Assembly (NCBI RefSeq): GCF_000265385.1
Contig: NC_018013.1
Span: 771,001-835,000, forward strand
Origin: Aequorivita sublithincola DSM 14238
GTDB lineage: Bacteria > Bacteroidota > Bacteroidia > Flavobacteriales > Flavobacteriaceae
DNA: 64,000 nucleotides
Reading direction: 5' to 3'
Part shown: piece after piece, positions 32,912 to 43,297 of the stretch
How the letters are laid out: each line of letters begins with the position of its first letter
How positions within the stretch are numbered: position 1 is the first letter of the stretch
Program-made: the position numbers and the translations under genes
Notes under the pieces: model-generated
The model's database searches: none
The model's input: only the letters and a program-made list of their open reading frames with translations
What the model was told of the DNA's origin: nothing

Positions 32912-34852
32912 TTAAAGTTTATTCCAAGTATCATTTAAAGGATTTACGTCTGGTAGCATTTTATCTGGATCTAACACTACACGTTGCACTTGTTTTGTGG
33001 TCTTTAGAAGATGTTCCCAGCTATTGCCACGTTGCCAGATTTCTACAGGAAGATTTATGTTTTCTGTTGTATTGTCTGTATAAATAACTTGAAGTTGCAC
33101 TGGCATTGGAATTTGGCCATCGTTTTCAACTGTAATCAAATAGTTTCCATTATAAGGTTTTACTTCAGAAATACCCAAATCTATGTTGCCATTGCCATAA
33201 AACCAGCCTTTCCAAAACCAAGATAAATCCTCACCTGCAACGTTTTCTATGTGGTTAAAAAAGTCATTTGGTTGAGGGTGTTTGTAGGCCCAAGTGCTGA
33301 TGTAACTTTTAAAAGCATTATCAAAACGTTCTGGTCCAAGAATGTATTCACGAAGCATATATAACCCAGCTGCTGGTTTATAATAGGCGGTATATGCAAG
33401 ATTAAATGGATGCGCAACATCTGGATAGGTGTCTATGCCTTCACGCTGGTCAAAGGATAAATAACGCACTATGCTTTTAGGCTTGTCTGTACTAGTAGGA
33501 AATTCGCCATTATTAAAAGCCTTTGTACTGTAATGATTTATAAAAGTATTGAAACCTTCGTCCATCCAAGGGTAGCGGCGTTCATTACTCCCAACAATCA
33601 TTGGGAACCAGTTGTGTCCAAATTCGTGGTCGGTAACATCCCAAAGATCTGCATCGTGGCTTTGGTAATGACAAAAACTAACGCCAGGATATTCCATTCC
33701 GCCAACACTAGCTGCAACGTTTATTGCGTTTTGGTATGGATAAGTAAAATAGGTTTTTGAGTAAAATTCAATTGAAGCTTTCGTAAATTCTGTAGAGCGT
33801 TTCCAAGCCTTATCGCCAGCGCTTTCCTTTGGATAAACAGATTGAGCTAATCCTGATTTTCCATCGCCTAAATTCATACGCGCCGCATCCCAAATAAATG
33901 TTTTTGAAGAAGCCCAAGCCACATCGCGCGTGTTTTCCATTTTGAAATGCCAAGTAATGGTTCCGCTAGTTTTGGCGTGAGCCACTGGTTTACCAACTTC
34001 GTCTGGCTGAATTATATAAACCGTTTTATCACTTTTTTCAGCTTGTGACCAACGTTTTTGTTGTTCAGCTGTTAGCACATCTTTTGGGTTTTGCAAAACT
34101 CCAGAACAAACAACTGTCTGATCCGCCGGAGCGGTGATTTTTACATCGTAATTTCCATATTCGCAATAAAATTCGCCTGCTCCTAAATAAGGGTCAGTAT
34201 TCCAACCCACAACATCATCAAAAACCGCAACACGTGGATACCATTGCGCAATGGCGTAAATTGTTCCGTCCTTCACTTCAAGACGACCCATTCGGTCCAT
34301 ACCTTCAACAGGTACTTTGAACTTGAAATTCATTTTTATATCAACTTCGCCGCCTTTTGCGGCAAGTGGTTTATCCAACCATAGTTGCATTCGGGTATCA
34401 GTGATTAAGTATTTCGAAGAAGTTCCGGTTTTTGTTTTAGCTGAAACATTTGTTAATTCAAAACCGCCTTCAACATCGCCATTATAGCGATTTCCTTGCA
34501 CTGGAGTTGTAAGTGTTCCTCTGGAATTTTCGGTGAAACGATCCTGCTCCAAATAAAGCCAAATAAAATCTAAGGTTTCAGGACTATTATTTGTGTAATG
34601 AATATTCACATTACCAGAAACGGTGTGGTTTTTATCGTCCAAAGTGGCTTCCAACTTGTAATCTGCAGAATTCTGCCAATATTCTGGGCCAGGTTTTCCA
34701 GAAGCTGAACGATACACATTACCCTGCCTATAACTGAAATTATCGAAAAGCTGCTGATTGTCTTGTTTTACTTCCTGAACTTGTGAAATTGCCGCAAAGC
34801 AAAAGGTGAAAAGGAGTAGTGATAGTAGAAAACTACTTTTTGAATATTTCAT
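32912..34852 (-). CDS. M1-family aminopeptidase-like metalloprotease
   Basis: This 646-residue protein has a signal peptide (about residues 1-23, ending AAISQ), an N-terminal beta domain, and an M1 catalytic domain. The zinc motif HEFGHNWF with a downstream Glu in MDEGFNTF is present, as is GGMEYPGVSF in place of the usual GxMEN substrate motif. The final residues after about 545 are a small beta domain. It is exported and should release N-terminal residues from peptides in the periplasm. The gene stands alone. Confidence 0.87.
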   Translation of the reverse strand: MKYSKSSFLLSLLLFTFCFAAISQVQEVKQDNQQLFDNFSYRQGNVYRSASGKPGPEYWQNSADYKLEATLDDKNHTVSGNVNIHYTNNSPETLDFIWLYLEQDRFTENSRGTLTTPVQGNRYNGDVEGGFELTNVSAKTKTGTSSKYLITDTRMQLWLDKPLAAKGGEVDIKMNFKFKVPVEGMDRMGRLEVKDGTIYAIAQWYPRVAVFDDVVGWNTDPYLGAGEFYCEYGNYDVKITAPADQTVVCSGVLQNPKDVLTAEQQKRWSQAEKSDKTVYIIQPDEVGKPVAHAKTSGTITWHFKMENTRDVAWASSKTFIWDAARMNLGDGKSGLAQSVYPKESAGDKAWKRSTEFTKASIEFYSKTYFTYPYQNAINVAASVGGMEYPGVSFCHYQSHDADLWDVTDHEFGHNWFPMIVGSNERRYPWMDEGFNTFINHYSTKAFNNGEFPTSTDKPKSIVRYLSFDQREGIDTYPDVAHPFNLAYTAYYKPAAGLYMLREYILGPERFDNAFKSYISTWAYKHPQPNDFFNHIENVAGEDLSWFWKGWFYGNGNIDLGISEVKPYNGNYLITVENDGQIPMPVQLQVIYTDNTTENINLPVEIWQRGNSWEHLLKTTKQVQRVVLDPDKMLPDVNPLNDTWNKL

Positions 34853-34942
34853 TTATATAAATTTTAAAGAAAAGTATGCGAAGGTAGTAAATGAGTTGTG
34901 AAAATGATGTTAAAATAGCCTTTGACGACTTGTCTAAAAAAG

Positions 34943-34973
34943 AAAAAACCTCAAGAAAACTTGAGGTTTTTTT
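34943..34973 (-). terminator. Terminator of tRNA-Met
   Basis: Perfect 13-bp stem AAAAAACCTCAAG with an AAAA loop, T-rich on both sides, immediately downstream of the tRNA on the reverse strand. Confidence 0.85.
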
Positions 34974-34975
34974 AG

Positions 34976-35048
<73 letters not shown>

Positions 35049-35222
35049 ATGGATTTCCAAAACTTCATTTTTAGCTTTTAACTTTCGGTTCATAATGCCG
35101 ACAGAAATATTGGACTGCAAAGATACAAAGGATTTTGAACCCCACAAGCTAGAAAACATAATATTTTGTAATGCATTAATTATTTTTTGATTTGAATTAT
35201 ATTCTTTACCTATCTTTAAATT

Positions 35223-36881
35223 ATGAACAAACATTTCAAAAAAGTCGTTTTTATAATACTTGCCATTGGGGCGCTATTTATTATAGCAACGGTTTCCATA
35301 AACAGTATCCTTAAAAACAAACTTGAAAAATTTATTCAGGAAAGATTACCAGAAAATATAGCAAGTGCCTATGACGATATAACAGTAGAAACTTTTGGTG
35401 GCTCACTAACAGTTTCTAACGCTTCAGTGGTAATAAGTAATACCCAAGACAAGGTAAAACACACATTTATAAATGTTGAAAAGCTTAAAATTTCAGACAT
35501 TAGTTATTGGAATTATTTGGTGAATGACGAAATTCATATTGAAAACATTTCTCTGGAAAATCCGCGAATACTTTATTATCAAGACCTACAGACTCCTTCC
35601 AAAGATAGCACCCGCAATCCAGTAGCCAGAATTTACAAACCAATTAGCGTAGATCGTGTTCAAATTAAAAACACAAGATTAGCTATTTATGAAAAAGGGA
35701 AGGATTCTACAAAAATCTATGCGACGGGACTGACCGTTGAATTAAATGACATTTTAGTAGACAATAAAACTGTTCTTCGGAAAATCCCTTTCAATTATAA
35801 AAATGTTGAAGCAACGAGCGATACTGTATTTGTAAAGGTAGGCAAGTACGAAAATCTAACTGTTGAAGAATTTTCAATTAAAAATAACAATGCAATTTTT
35901 AAAAATCTAAACCTTAAAACGAAGTATTCCAAAAGAGAACTTTCCAGAATCATAACTAAGGAACGTGACCATTACGATCTTTCTGTGAAGTCACTTTCCA
36001 TAGCCGACTTTGATTTCGGTTTTAAGCAAAATCGTTTTTTTGCAAAAAGCAGAATGATTTCTGTAAACACTCCTTCTCTAGAAATATATAGAGATAAATT
36101 GGTGGCCGACGACCCAAAAATAAAGCCTCTTTACAGCAAAATGCTTCGTGATCTTCCGTTTGAATTGACCGTGGATTCATTAACCATTACGGATGCTAAA
36201 ATAAGGTATGAAGAAAGACAGAAACCAGAAAATATGGGTGGCTCCATCAATTTTGAAAATCTAAACGCCGCCATTTCTAACGTTAGCAATACCTACAAAA
36301 GCCCCACAAAGACAGATATAAAAGTTAGCGCAAATTTTATGAATGACACTCCTTTAACGGCAGATTGGAGTTTTGATGTACAAAACCCTAATGACCAATT
36401 TATTTTTAAAGCAGACGTTGGATTACTTGTTGCAGACAAATTGGACAGTTTTACGGAGCCAAATTTGAAAATAAATCTAAATGGAGAAGTTGACAAAACC
36501 TATTTTACAATAAGCGGTGAGAAAACAGCATCTATAATAGATATGAAAATAAATTACAATGATTTTTCTATAAGCATACTAAATAAAGAAGGAAAGGAAG
36601 AAAAAAAGGTCTTATCTGCAATTGCTAACTTGTTTATCAAAAAAAATAGTGAAAAAGATGGTGAAAATTTTCGTGAAGGTCGTGGGCACGTTACTCCAGA
36701 CAATACCAAATCATTCTTTAACTATTTATGGTTGAATATAAAAGAAGGCCTTCTAAGAAGTATTACCGGAGTTCCAGATAAGGTGGATAGAGCCAAAAAC
36801 AAAGAAACTAAAAAAGCCGCAAGAAACGAAAGAAGAGCTGAACGGAAAAAAGAAAGGTTAGCGAATAGGGATAACCATTAA
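35223..36881 (+). CDS. AsmA/DUF748-like envelope protein
   Basis: This 552-residue protein has one N-terminal membrane helix (residues 6-28). A long series of beta strands follows with AsmA-like patterns: ITVETFGGSLTVSNASVVI, LKISDISYWNYLVNDEIHIENISLENPRILYY, FELTVDSLTITDAKIRYEERQKP. The C-terminal 40 residues are strongly basic and helical (KETKKAARNERRAERKK). AsmA-like proteins bridge the inner and outer membranes and are linked to phospholipid transport or assembly. The gene is monocistronic. Confidence 0.75.
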   Translation: MNKHFKKVVFIILAIGALFIIATVSINSILKNKLEKFIQERLPENIASAYDDITVETFGGSLTVSNASVVISNTQDKVKHTFINVEKLKISDISYWNYLVNDEIHIENISLENPRILYYQDLQTPSKDSTRNPVARIYKPISVDRVQIKNTRLAIYEKGKDSTKIYATGLTVELNDILVDNKTVLRKIPFNYKNVEATSDTVFVKVGKYENLTVEEFSIKNNNAIFKNLNLKTKYSKRELSRIITKERDHYDLSVKSLSIADFDFGFKQNRFFAKSRMISVNTPSLEIYRDKLVADDPKIKPLYSKMLRDLPFELTVDSLTITDAKIRYEERQKPENMGGSINFENLNAAISNVSNTYKSPTKTDIKVSANFMNDTPLTADWSFDVQNPNDQFIFKADVGLLVADKLDSFTEPNLKINLNGEVDKTYFTISGEKTASIIDMKINYNDFSISILNKEGKEEKKVLSAIANLFIKKNSEKDGENFREGRGHVTPDNTKSFFNYLWLNIKEGLLRSITGVPDKVDRAKNKETKKAARNERRAERKKERLANRDNH

Positions 36882-36885
36882 AATA

Positions 36886-37068
36886 TTACTGCTCTAAGTT
36901 GTTTACAGAAAACCCAACAAGTTCACCATCTTCAAAACTTACTTCTAGTTCCAGAGGATTACAACAAATTTCACAATCCTCAATATATTTTTGCTTTCTT
37001 ACTGAAGTATCCAGCAACATCGAAATCTCTTCCCAGCAATGTGGACATTGAAAAAAGTGTTCGTACAT
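36886..37068 (-). CDS. CPXCG-motif cysteine-rich protein
   Basis: This 60-residue protein has QCPHCWEEI and a second pair in DCEICCNP, the two-knuckle metal site of the CPXCG small-protein family, with FEDGELVGF at the end. Function is unknown. It ends four bases from the convergent AsmA-like gene. Confidence 0.8.
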   Translation of the reverse strand: MYEHFFQCPHCWEEISMLLDTSVRKQKYIEDCEICCNPLELEVSFEDGELVGFSVNNLEQ

Positions 37069-37219
37069 AGTCGGTGGTTTTTAGTTTGTAGTGAGTAGAA
37101 AAAAAATTCATTTTCACCCAGTTCTTTTTGTAATGCTTCTTTTACAAATTTATAACCTGCAATTTTAGCATAAAAAAAATTAACCAAAAAAAGAAAAAAT
37201 TATTAGAAGTTTCCTGCTT

Positions 37220-39130
37220 TTATGACAGCGACTCCACTGTCTCTTGAAGGATTTCCCATTCTTCCATCAATTTTTTAAGTTTCTTTTTCTTTTCTTGATA
37301 TTTGTCAAAAAAGTGAGGTTTTGCAATGGTTTCTTCGTAATTGATGAGCAATTCGGTATCAATTGTTGCAATTTCTTTTTCCAACGAAGCAATTGAAGAT
37401 TCCACATTACTCAGTTTATTTTTAACTGATTTCAGTTTTTTCTGAATTTCATACTCTTCGCCAGCGCTTCGTTTTTCCTTTACTTCGGAAACAACGGTTC
37501 GCTTTTCTGCTTCGCGAAGGTTTTGAAGGTTTCGTTGTTCTAAGAAATAATCAATATCACCTAAATATTCCTTGATGTGACGATCCTTGAATTCATATAC
37601 TTTATTGGTTAATCCTTGAAGAAAATCACGATCGTGAGAAACTAGAAGCAAAGTTCCCTCGAAGCTTTTCAAGGCATCTTTCAAAACGTTTTTAGATTTT
37701 ATATCTAAGTGGTTTGTAGGTTCATCCATCACCAAAACATTGAAAGGCTGCAATAACAATTTCGCCAATGCCAAACGGTTTCGCTCACCACCACTTAACA
37801 CGCGGACATATTTTTCCACTTCTTCTCCTCTAAAAAGAAAAGAACCTAAAATATCACGAACCTTGCTACGGTTTTTTTCGTTTGCCGCATCAATCATCGT
37901 GTCCAGAACGGTTTTAGTTCCGTCCAAATAATCAGCTTGATTTTGGGCAAAGTAACCGATCTGTACGTTATGGCCTAAGGTAAGTTTACCGCCATATTCA
38001 ATTTCTTTGACAATTATTTTTGCCAAAGTAGATTTTCCTTGGCCGTTTTGACCAACAAAAGCAATCTTGCTATCGCGATCTACCAAAAGATCTACGCCGT
38101 TTAAAACATCTTTATCGCCGTAACTTTTTGTGATTTTTTCAGCGTCTATTACAACTTTTCCAGGTGTAACAGAAACTGGAAATCGCAACGTCATCACGCT
38201 GTTATCATCTTCATCTACTTCAATCCGGTCAATCTTGTCTAACTTTTTTATGAGCGACTGCGCCATTGTGGCTTTACTTGCCTTGGCTCTAAATTTATCA
38301 ATCAGCTTTTCAGTTTGTTCAATCTGCTTTTGCTGGTTTTTTTGCGAAGCCAGTTGCTGCTCACGCAATTCATTACGAAGCACTAAATATTGTGTGTATG
38401 GTTTGTTGAAATCGTAAATCTTTCCAAGGGAAATCTCTATGGTTCTATTTGTTACGTTATCTAAGAACATTTTATCGTGAGAAACGATTACTACTGCTCC
38501 TTGATAATTCTTCAAAAACTCTTCTAACCACAAAATGGATTCAATATCCAAGTGGTTTGTAGGCTCATCCAGCAACAAAATATCGTTGTTTTGAAGCAAG
38601 AGTTTTGCAAGCTCAATACGCATTCGCCAACCTCCAGAAAAGGTTTCGGTAAGCTTCGTAAAATCTTCCCTTTGGAAACCTAGACCTTGTAAAATTCGTT
38701 CTGTTTCTCCTTGGTAGTTGTAACCGCCGTGAATTTCGTATTGATGTTGAACATCATTTAAATCTACCATCAGCTGATGATAACTATCACTTTCATAATC
38801 CGTTCGTTCGGCAAGTTGGGTGTTTATTTCCGCAAGTTGTTTTTCAAGTCTTTTAATTTCGGTGAAGGCTTCGTAGGATTCTTCCAAAACGTTTCTTCCC
38901 TTTTGAAAATCAATATCTTGTTTTAGGAAACCAATTGAAATCTCCTTGTCCGTCGCTATTTGGCCTGTATCATATTCCTGTTCGCCAGCAATGATTTTCA
39001 GTAAGGTAGATTTTCCCGCACCATTCTTACCAACCAAACCAACCCGATCGCCAGGTTTTAGTTGAAAGGTAATTTTTTCGAACAAATAGTCGCCTTGAAA
39101 GGAAACCGAAAGATTATGAATATTGATCAT
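37220..39130 (-). CDS. ABC-F family ATPase (Uup/EttA-like)
   Basis: This 636-residue soluble protein has two ABC domains. The first has Walker A GKNGAGKST and signature FSGGWRMR; the second has GQNGQGKST and LSGGERNR, with LLLDEPTNHLDI and LVMDEPTNHLDI as Walker B segments. A charged linker (about 240-310) and a C-terminal coiled coil (about 530-636) complete the ABC-F layout. Members act on ribosomes in translation or resistance. Overall architecture is nearest Uup because of the C-terminal coil. Confidence 0.9.
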   Translation of the reverse strand: MINIHNLSVSFQGDYLFEKITFQLKPGDRVGLVGKNGAGKSTLLKIIAGEQEYDTGQIATDKEISIGFLKQDIDFQKGRNVLEESYEAFTEIKRLEKQLAEINTQLAERTDYESDSYHQLMVDLNDVQHQYEIHGGYNYQGETERILQGLGFQREDFTKLTETFSGGWRMRIELAKLLLQNNDILLLDEPTNHLDIESILWLEEFLKNYQGAVVIVSHDKMFLDNVTNRTIEISLGKIYDFNKPYTQYLVLRNELREQQLASQKNQQKQIEQTEKLIDKFRAKASKATMAQSLIKKLDKIDRIEVDEDDNSVMTLRFPVSVTPGKVVIDAEKITKSYGDKDVLNGVDLLVDRDSKIAFVGQNGQGKSTLAKIIVKEIEYGGKLTLGHNVQIGYFAQNQADYLDGTKTVLDTMIDAANEKNRSKVRDILGSFLFRGEEVEKYVRVLSGGERNRLALAKLLLQPFNVLVMDEPTNHLDIKSKNVLKDALKSFEGTLLLVSHDRDFLQGLTNKVYEFKDRHIKEYLGDIDYFLEQRNLQNLREAEKRTVVSEVKEKRSAGEEYEIQKKLKSVKNKLSNVESSIASLEKEIATIDTELLINYEETIAKPHFFDKYQEKKKKLKKLMEEWEILQETVESLS

Positions 39131-39214
39131 TGACTTCTTATGAAATGTGCAATAGGAATTACTGCCAAATTTTCTGCAAAGATGCTTATTTTTGCGGTGC
39201 TAAAAAAACCAATA

Positions 39215-39601
39215 ATGCAATTCCTTAAAGGCTCCAAACTCTACAGTATTTTTACAGGCACTTGTCCCGTGTGTCACGAAGGCGATATGTATTTGGATAA
39301 TAATCCGTACAACATTTCTAAAATCATGAAAATGCACGAGAATTGCAGTCATTGCGGGAAAAAATTCAAAATTGAACCTTCCTTTTTTTTCGGGGCAATG
39401 TATGTTAGTTATGGTGTGGGTTGCGCAATTGCCGTGGCGGCTTTCGTAATTTCTTACTATTTTCTAGGGCTAAATATAAATCACACCTTTCTCGTTATTA
39501 TTTTAAGCTTGGCGCTTTTGTATCCCTTTATTGTAAGGATTTCTAGAAATATTTGGATCAATCTTTTTGTAAGCTATGATAAAAGTAAAGCGAAGTCTTA
39601 A
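39215..39601 (+). CDS. DUF983 membrane protein
   Basis: The ATG at 39215 gives a 128-residue protein; an upstream ATG at 39140 would add 25 atypical residues. It has two CxxC pairs, CPVCHEGD and CSHCGKKF, in the family's usual places, then two membrane helices with FFFGAMYVSYGVGCAIAVA. Family function is unknown. It is divergent from the ABC-F gene. Confidence 0.8.
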   Translation: MQFLKGSKLYSIFTGTCPVCHEGDMYLDNNPYNISKIMKMHENCSHCGKKFKIEPSFFFGAMYVSYGVGCAIAVAAFVISYYFLGLNINHTFLVIILSLALLYPFIVRISRNIWINLFVSYDKSKAKS

Positions 39602-39613
39602 AAATTCTAGAAT

Positions 39614-40660
39614 TTACAAAACCATTCTTTGAATGTGCATTTCACGAGGAATCGGCACTTTGTCCTCCAAATGATTGAAAAGAATTTCAGCAAGCAAGGG
39701 CGCCATCAAAAATCCGCGTGACCCCAAGCCATTAAAGAAAACTAAGTTTGGGTTTTCGTCTAAAACTCCAAGTAATGGTCTATGGTCTTTAGTAGTTGGA
39801 CGAACTCCTGCAGTTTGACCAATTACTTCAAAAGAACAATTAATAAAACTTTTTACTTTTGAAAGGATTTCTTCTTTAGCAATTTTTGTCGGATTTAAAC
39901 TATAATCGTCGCGACTGTAGGTTGCGCCCACTTTATATTCATCGTTTCCAATTGGAATAACGTACATGGAACCCTTTAAAAGTGCTTCCAATTTTAAATC
40001 CGGCGCCTTAATAATTACATATTCACCTTTGTTGCCAATTATTGCTTGCTTCAGAAAAAATGGATTGTCAACCACTTTTGAACCTTCCGCAAAAATGATT
40101 TTTTTCGCTGAAATGTTTTTGTAAACCACTTCATTTTCTTTCTGCTGAATGGCTTCGTATTGAAAATCTTCGGAAAGACAAACTTCTTCATCTTTCAGAT
40201 AGTTTCGATAACTAGAAAGCAGAATGTTTGTGTGAATTTGAGCGGTTCCTAACACCTTTCCAAAACCGAAGGGCGCGTCAATAGAAGGATTTGTATTTTT
40301 TAAAAATTCCGAAGAAAGAAAATCTTGCAATTCCCTTTTATCACTTGCAACAGACCAATTGTTCTGCTCTTCCACACTTTTGAAAATTCTTAGAACAGGT
40401 GTTTGTGAAATTATTTTTTGTTGAAGTTTTTCAGAAAGCTCGCTATAAAAATTTTCTGCAACAGGAAAAAAAGCAGCAGCATTCCAAGCCGCCGTAAAGC
40501 GTTTAAGCACCGTTGGGTTAAAAACACCACCAGAATTCGCAGTAGATCCTTCTGTGCCGTTATCAACTACTACAAAAGTCTTACCGCGCTTTGTAAGTTG
40601 TTCAGACAAACAGATACCTGCTATGCCGAGACCAACTATAATATAATCTACCTTCTTCAT
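39614..40660 (-). CDS. FAD-dependent DadA/ThiO-like oxidoreductase
   Basis: This 348-residue flavoprotein begins YIIVGLGIAGICLSEQL (Rossmann motif), has GGVFNPTVLKRF, and ends GVRPTTKDHRPLLG ... NGLGSRGFLMAPLLAE, all typical of glycine-oxidase and D-amino-acid-dehydrogenase folds. Flavobacterial relatives are often listed simply as FAD-binding oxidoreductases. Substrate unknown. It stands alone between DUF983 and the gld operon. Confidence 0.83.
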   Translation of the reverse strand: MKKVDYIIVGLGIAGICLSEQLTKRGKTFVVVDNGTEGSTANSGGVFNPTVLKRFTAAWNAAAFFPVAENFYSELSEKLQQKIISQTPVLRIFKSVEEQNNWSVASDKRELQDFLSSEFLKNTNPSIDAPFGFGKVLGTAQIHTNILLSSYRNYLKDEEVCLSEDFQYEAIQQKENEVVYKNISAKKIIFAEGSKVVDNPFFLKQAIIGNKGEYVIIKAPDLKLEALLKGSMYVIPIGNDEYKVGATYSRDDYSLNPTKIAKEEILSKVKSFINCSFEVIGQTAGVRPTTKDHRPLLGVLDENPNLVFFNGLGSRGFLMAPLLAEILFNHLEDKVPIPREMHIQRMVL

Positions 40661-40690
40661 CCTAAAATTTAAAATTTCCTAAAAATGAAA

Positions 40691-40727
40691 AACCCTTCAG
40701 TTTCCGAGATGGAACTTGAAGGGTATT
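40691..40727 (-). terminator. Terminator of gldKLMN
   Basis: Imperfect stem ACCCTTCA...TGAAGGGT with a long loop; on the reverse strand the stem is followed by TTTTTCATTTTT. It lies 28 bases after the gldN stop. Confidence 0.75.
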
Positions 40728-40754
40728 TCTTCAAATTATGGCTTCATTAACGGA

Positions 40755-41654
40755 TTAATAATTCCACAAATCTATTTCAATATTTCGTATTTTTTCTTTG
40801 ATTCGCTCAGATTCCAATAACTGCATAAGTGCATTGTCATTGATGTAATCTTTTACGTCTCTATCGCCTTGAACGTTTTCTTCTTTGTAAATAACAGCTC
40901 CAAAACGTCTTGAGTTAAGAAGATGGTCATAAGAAATTGGTTGCGAAGTGTTTTTTCTGTTGAATGCTTTCGCATTGTGCAACACATCGCGCGCACCTGG
41001 AAACCATACCCAGAAAAGTTCAACTTTAGAATCTATATCAGAATCTGAAAAAGCTTTGGATCGCGCTTCATTAGCAACGGGGCAAATACCCAATAAACGA
41101 TATTTAAGTTCACCTTGGCGTTTGTCTATATACCAATATCCTCTAATTCTCCACGATTCAATATCACCCGCATCTAGTGAAAAACGACGCACGTATTGTG
41201 GATCTACAACACCTTCCGCATTGTATTGTTCAATACCAAGATCTGTAGTATCACTATAAACTAAAGAAGTTTCAATATCTTTTAGCGTACGTTTTTCGGT
41301 AAAGTATGAATCTACATAAACAGATTCAATTTTTCCGTTTTTGATGTTTTTCACCAAAACGTCATAAAGAGAGCGTCTGTCTGGACCAATGTTGTTCGTG
41401 TCTATTGGATAATATAATGGGAAGTTGACTCTTTCATCAAGGTCAATAATCTCCCAAGTAGTTTTGGCCCACAACACATCACGCTTATCTGTATAACCAT
41501 AAGGCAAAGGTCCATCATTATCGTAAGCAATCTGCTCCTCTGTAATTTTACCTATATCCTCAGGATTTTTGGCATTAAGTATGTTTACCTGCGCCGTAGC
41601 ACTGGCAGCTATTACCAAGCCAAAAATACATAAAACAACATTTTTCAAATTCAT
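40755..41654 (-). CDS. gldN: Gliding motility/T9SS protein GldN
   Basis: This 299-residue protein has a signal peptide ending ATAQ, then DKRDVLWAKTTWEIIDLDERVNFPLYYPID, typical of GldN/PorN. It ends with a charged helix and INDNALMQLLESERIKEKIRNIEIDLWNY. GldN forms the periplasmic ring with GldK at the base of the type IX secretion motor. Gene order and 16-base spacing after gldM agree. Confidence 0.95.
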   Translation of the reverse strand: MNLKNVVLCIFGLVIAASATAQVNILNAKNPEDIGKITEEQIAYDNDGPLPYGYTDKRDVLWAKTTWEIIDLDERVNFPLYYPIDTNNIGPDRRSLYDVLVKNIKNGKIESVYVDSYFTEKRTLKDIETSLVYSDTTDLGIEQYNAEGVVDPQYVRRFSLDAGDIESWRIRGYWYIDKRQGELKYRLLGICPVANEARSKAFSDSDIDSKVELFWVWFPGARDVLHNAKAFNRKNTSQPISYDHLLNSRRFGAVIYKEENVQGDRDVKDYINDNALMQLLESERIKEKIRNIEIDLWNY

Positions 41655-41670
41655 ACCGACTGGTTTTATA

Positions 41671-43254
41671 CTAGTTTGTCAATTCAATAAATACTGGTGA
41701 GGTTCTTTTTAATTTAACGCTGCTACCAGAGATATTAGTATTAATGTCAAATATTTGAACTGTTTCACCTCTTCCTGCTCTTTTCAAAGCAGAAACTGCA
41801 GCTCCATTAAGTTTGTTACCGCTAACTTTTACAGTTGGTTGTCCAGCCACTTTAAAGCTGAAACCAGTAACGTTTAATTTAAGTTCGAAATCAAAATCTT
41901 GCAATGCAGCACCTACGCTTGAAATTTCAAGACCGCCACGTTCCATACGAACTGGACCACCATTACCATCTTCCCCACGGATTGTTCCCATCGGGCTTGG
42001 AATATCTTTTATACGGAATTCTGAAGAAGAACTTACATTCTGACCATCAGGTAATTTTCCGCTAGCTGTAATGTTTACCGTTCTACCAGCACCTGGACGC
42101 ATAACATATTTGCTGCCAGAAAGTTTTGAAAGACCAGATCCAGAAGCATTTACATTATTATCTGGAATACCAGGAATGGAAACGGTCATAGGGTTATCAA
42201 CACCACGATAAACTACGTTCATCTTATCTGCAGCAATTACAGCTGCGTTTGGTTTTGAAATGGTTGCGAAACCAGTTTTAACCGCAACTTCAGTTTCTTC
42301 TCCTCCTTCACCATAGTATAGAAACCCTTCTATCTTATGGTCTCCAGGACTTCCAGCGCCAACTTTAAGTTTTACTTTACCACCTTCAAAAGTGTAGTCA
42401 GTTCCTTCGGCTAGTTTTCTTCCGTCTAGAGTAAGTTCTGCTCTTTTTGGTTTTGTGCTTTCGTCAGTACGTCCTAAAACGATAGCCCCATCAAAAGCTT
42501 CACCTGAATAGTAAGCAGATTTTGAAGCTTCCATTAAAGTTGAATAATTGCTAAACGAAAGTGCTGCGGCTTGTTGACCTGCAAGCATACGTTGCAATAC
42601 TTCACTTTTAGTTGTTTTAATATCCGCTTGAATTTGAGTTAATTTAGTAATTGAAGCTACTTGAGGAAATCCTTCGTAGTTATAATTTAACCAAGCTACT
42701 TCTTTACCATCGCGATTTTTAACGGGAGCAGTAGAAAAATTAGTTTCAACAGATTTTTTAATATCCTCTATACCTGCAACTTTAGCTAAAGCCGGATCAG
42801 ATAAAATTGACATCATTTCTGTACGATACTTATTGATGTTATCTAAGAACTTTTGTCCTCCTTCTTTATACTTATCTCCAGTAAAAAACAGATTGTTAAA
42901 GTAGTCTGGTTTATCCATTACTTCGTAATCCGTAGGATCCTTGATTTTTTCCATAGAAGCAGATTTAACTGACTCAATATATGCGTCAAGTCCATCTGAA
43001 ACCTGGGAAACTTCGTCTGCCTTTGCTTTTACCGCTGCATATTGCGCAGGTTCATCTGTGGCCTTTTGAGCTAACCCCTCCATAAAAGCAGTGTTACGCT
43101 GTGAAGTAGCCACGTTGGCAACAGATATTTTTTCGTTCAATAGTCCAAAAGCAGATAATACTTCTTTGGACATGTTCAATGCAAGCATCGCGATGAAAAC
43201 CAGATACATCAGGTTAATCATCTTCTGCCTTGGGGATAGTTTTCCTCCTGCCAT
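41671..43254 (-). CDS. gldM: Gliding motility/T9SS protein GldM
   Basis: This 527-residue protein has a single N-terminal membrane helix (about residues 11-30, KMINLMYLVFIAMLALNMS) and a long periplasmic region of four domains. It forms, with GldL, the proton-driven motor that powers secretion and gliding by reaching from the inner membrane to the periplasm. Full-length. Confidence 0.96.
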   Translation of the reverse strand: MAGGKLSPRQKMINLMYLVFIAMLALNMSKEVLSAFGLLNEKISVANVATSQRNTAFMEGLAQKATDEPAQYAAVKAKADEVSQVSDGLDAYIESVKSASMEKIKDPTDYEVMDKPDYFNNLFFTGDKYKEGGQKFLDNINKYRTEMMSILSDPALAKVAGIEDIKKSVETNFSTAPVKNRDGKEVAWLNYNYEGFPQVASITKLTQIQADIKTTKSEVLQRMLAGQQAAALSFSNYSTLMEASKSAYYSGEAFDGAIVLGRTDESTKPKRAELTLDGRKLAEGTDYTFEGGKVKLKVGAGSPGDHKIEGFLYYGEGGEETEVAVKTGFATISKPNAAVIAADKMNVVYRGVDNPMTVSIPGIPDNNVNASGSGLSKLSGSKYVMRPGAGRTVNITASGKLPDGQNVSSSSEFRIKDIPSPMGTIRGEDGNGGPVRMERGGLEISSVGAALQDFDFELKLNVTGFSFKVAGQPTVKVSGNKLNGAAVSALKRAGRGETVQIFDINTNISGSSVKLKRTSPVFIELTN

Positions 43255-43297
43255 TTTTATTCTTTTTTAAAGATTAATAATTAAGGTGAAAACCTAT

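Noticed and set aside
36999..37187. 62-residue reverse ORF before the CPXCG gene
   Set aside because: It overlaps the CPXCG gene in another frame and includes its likely promoter and leader; composition is AT-driven.
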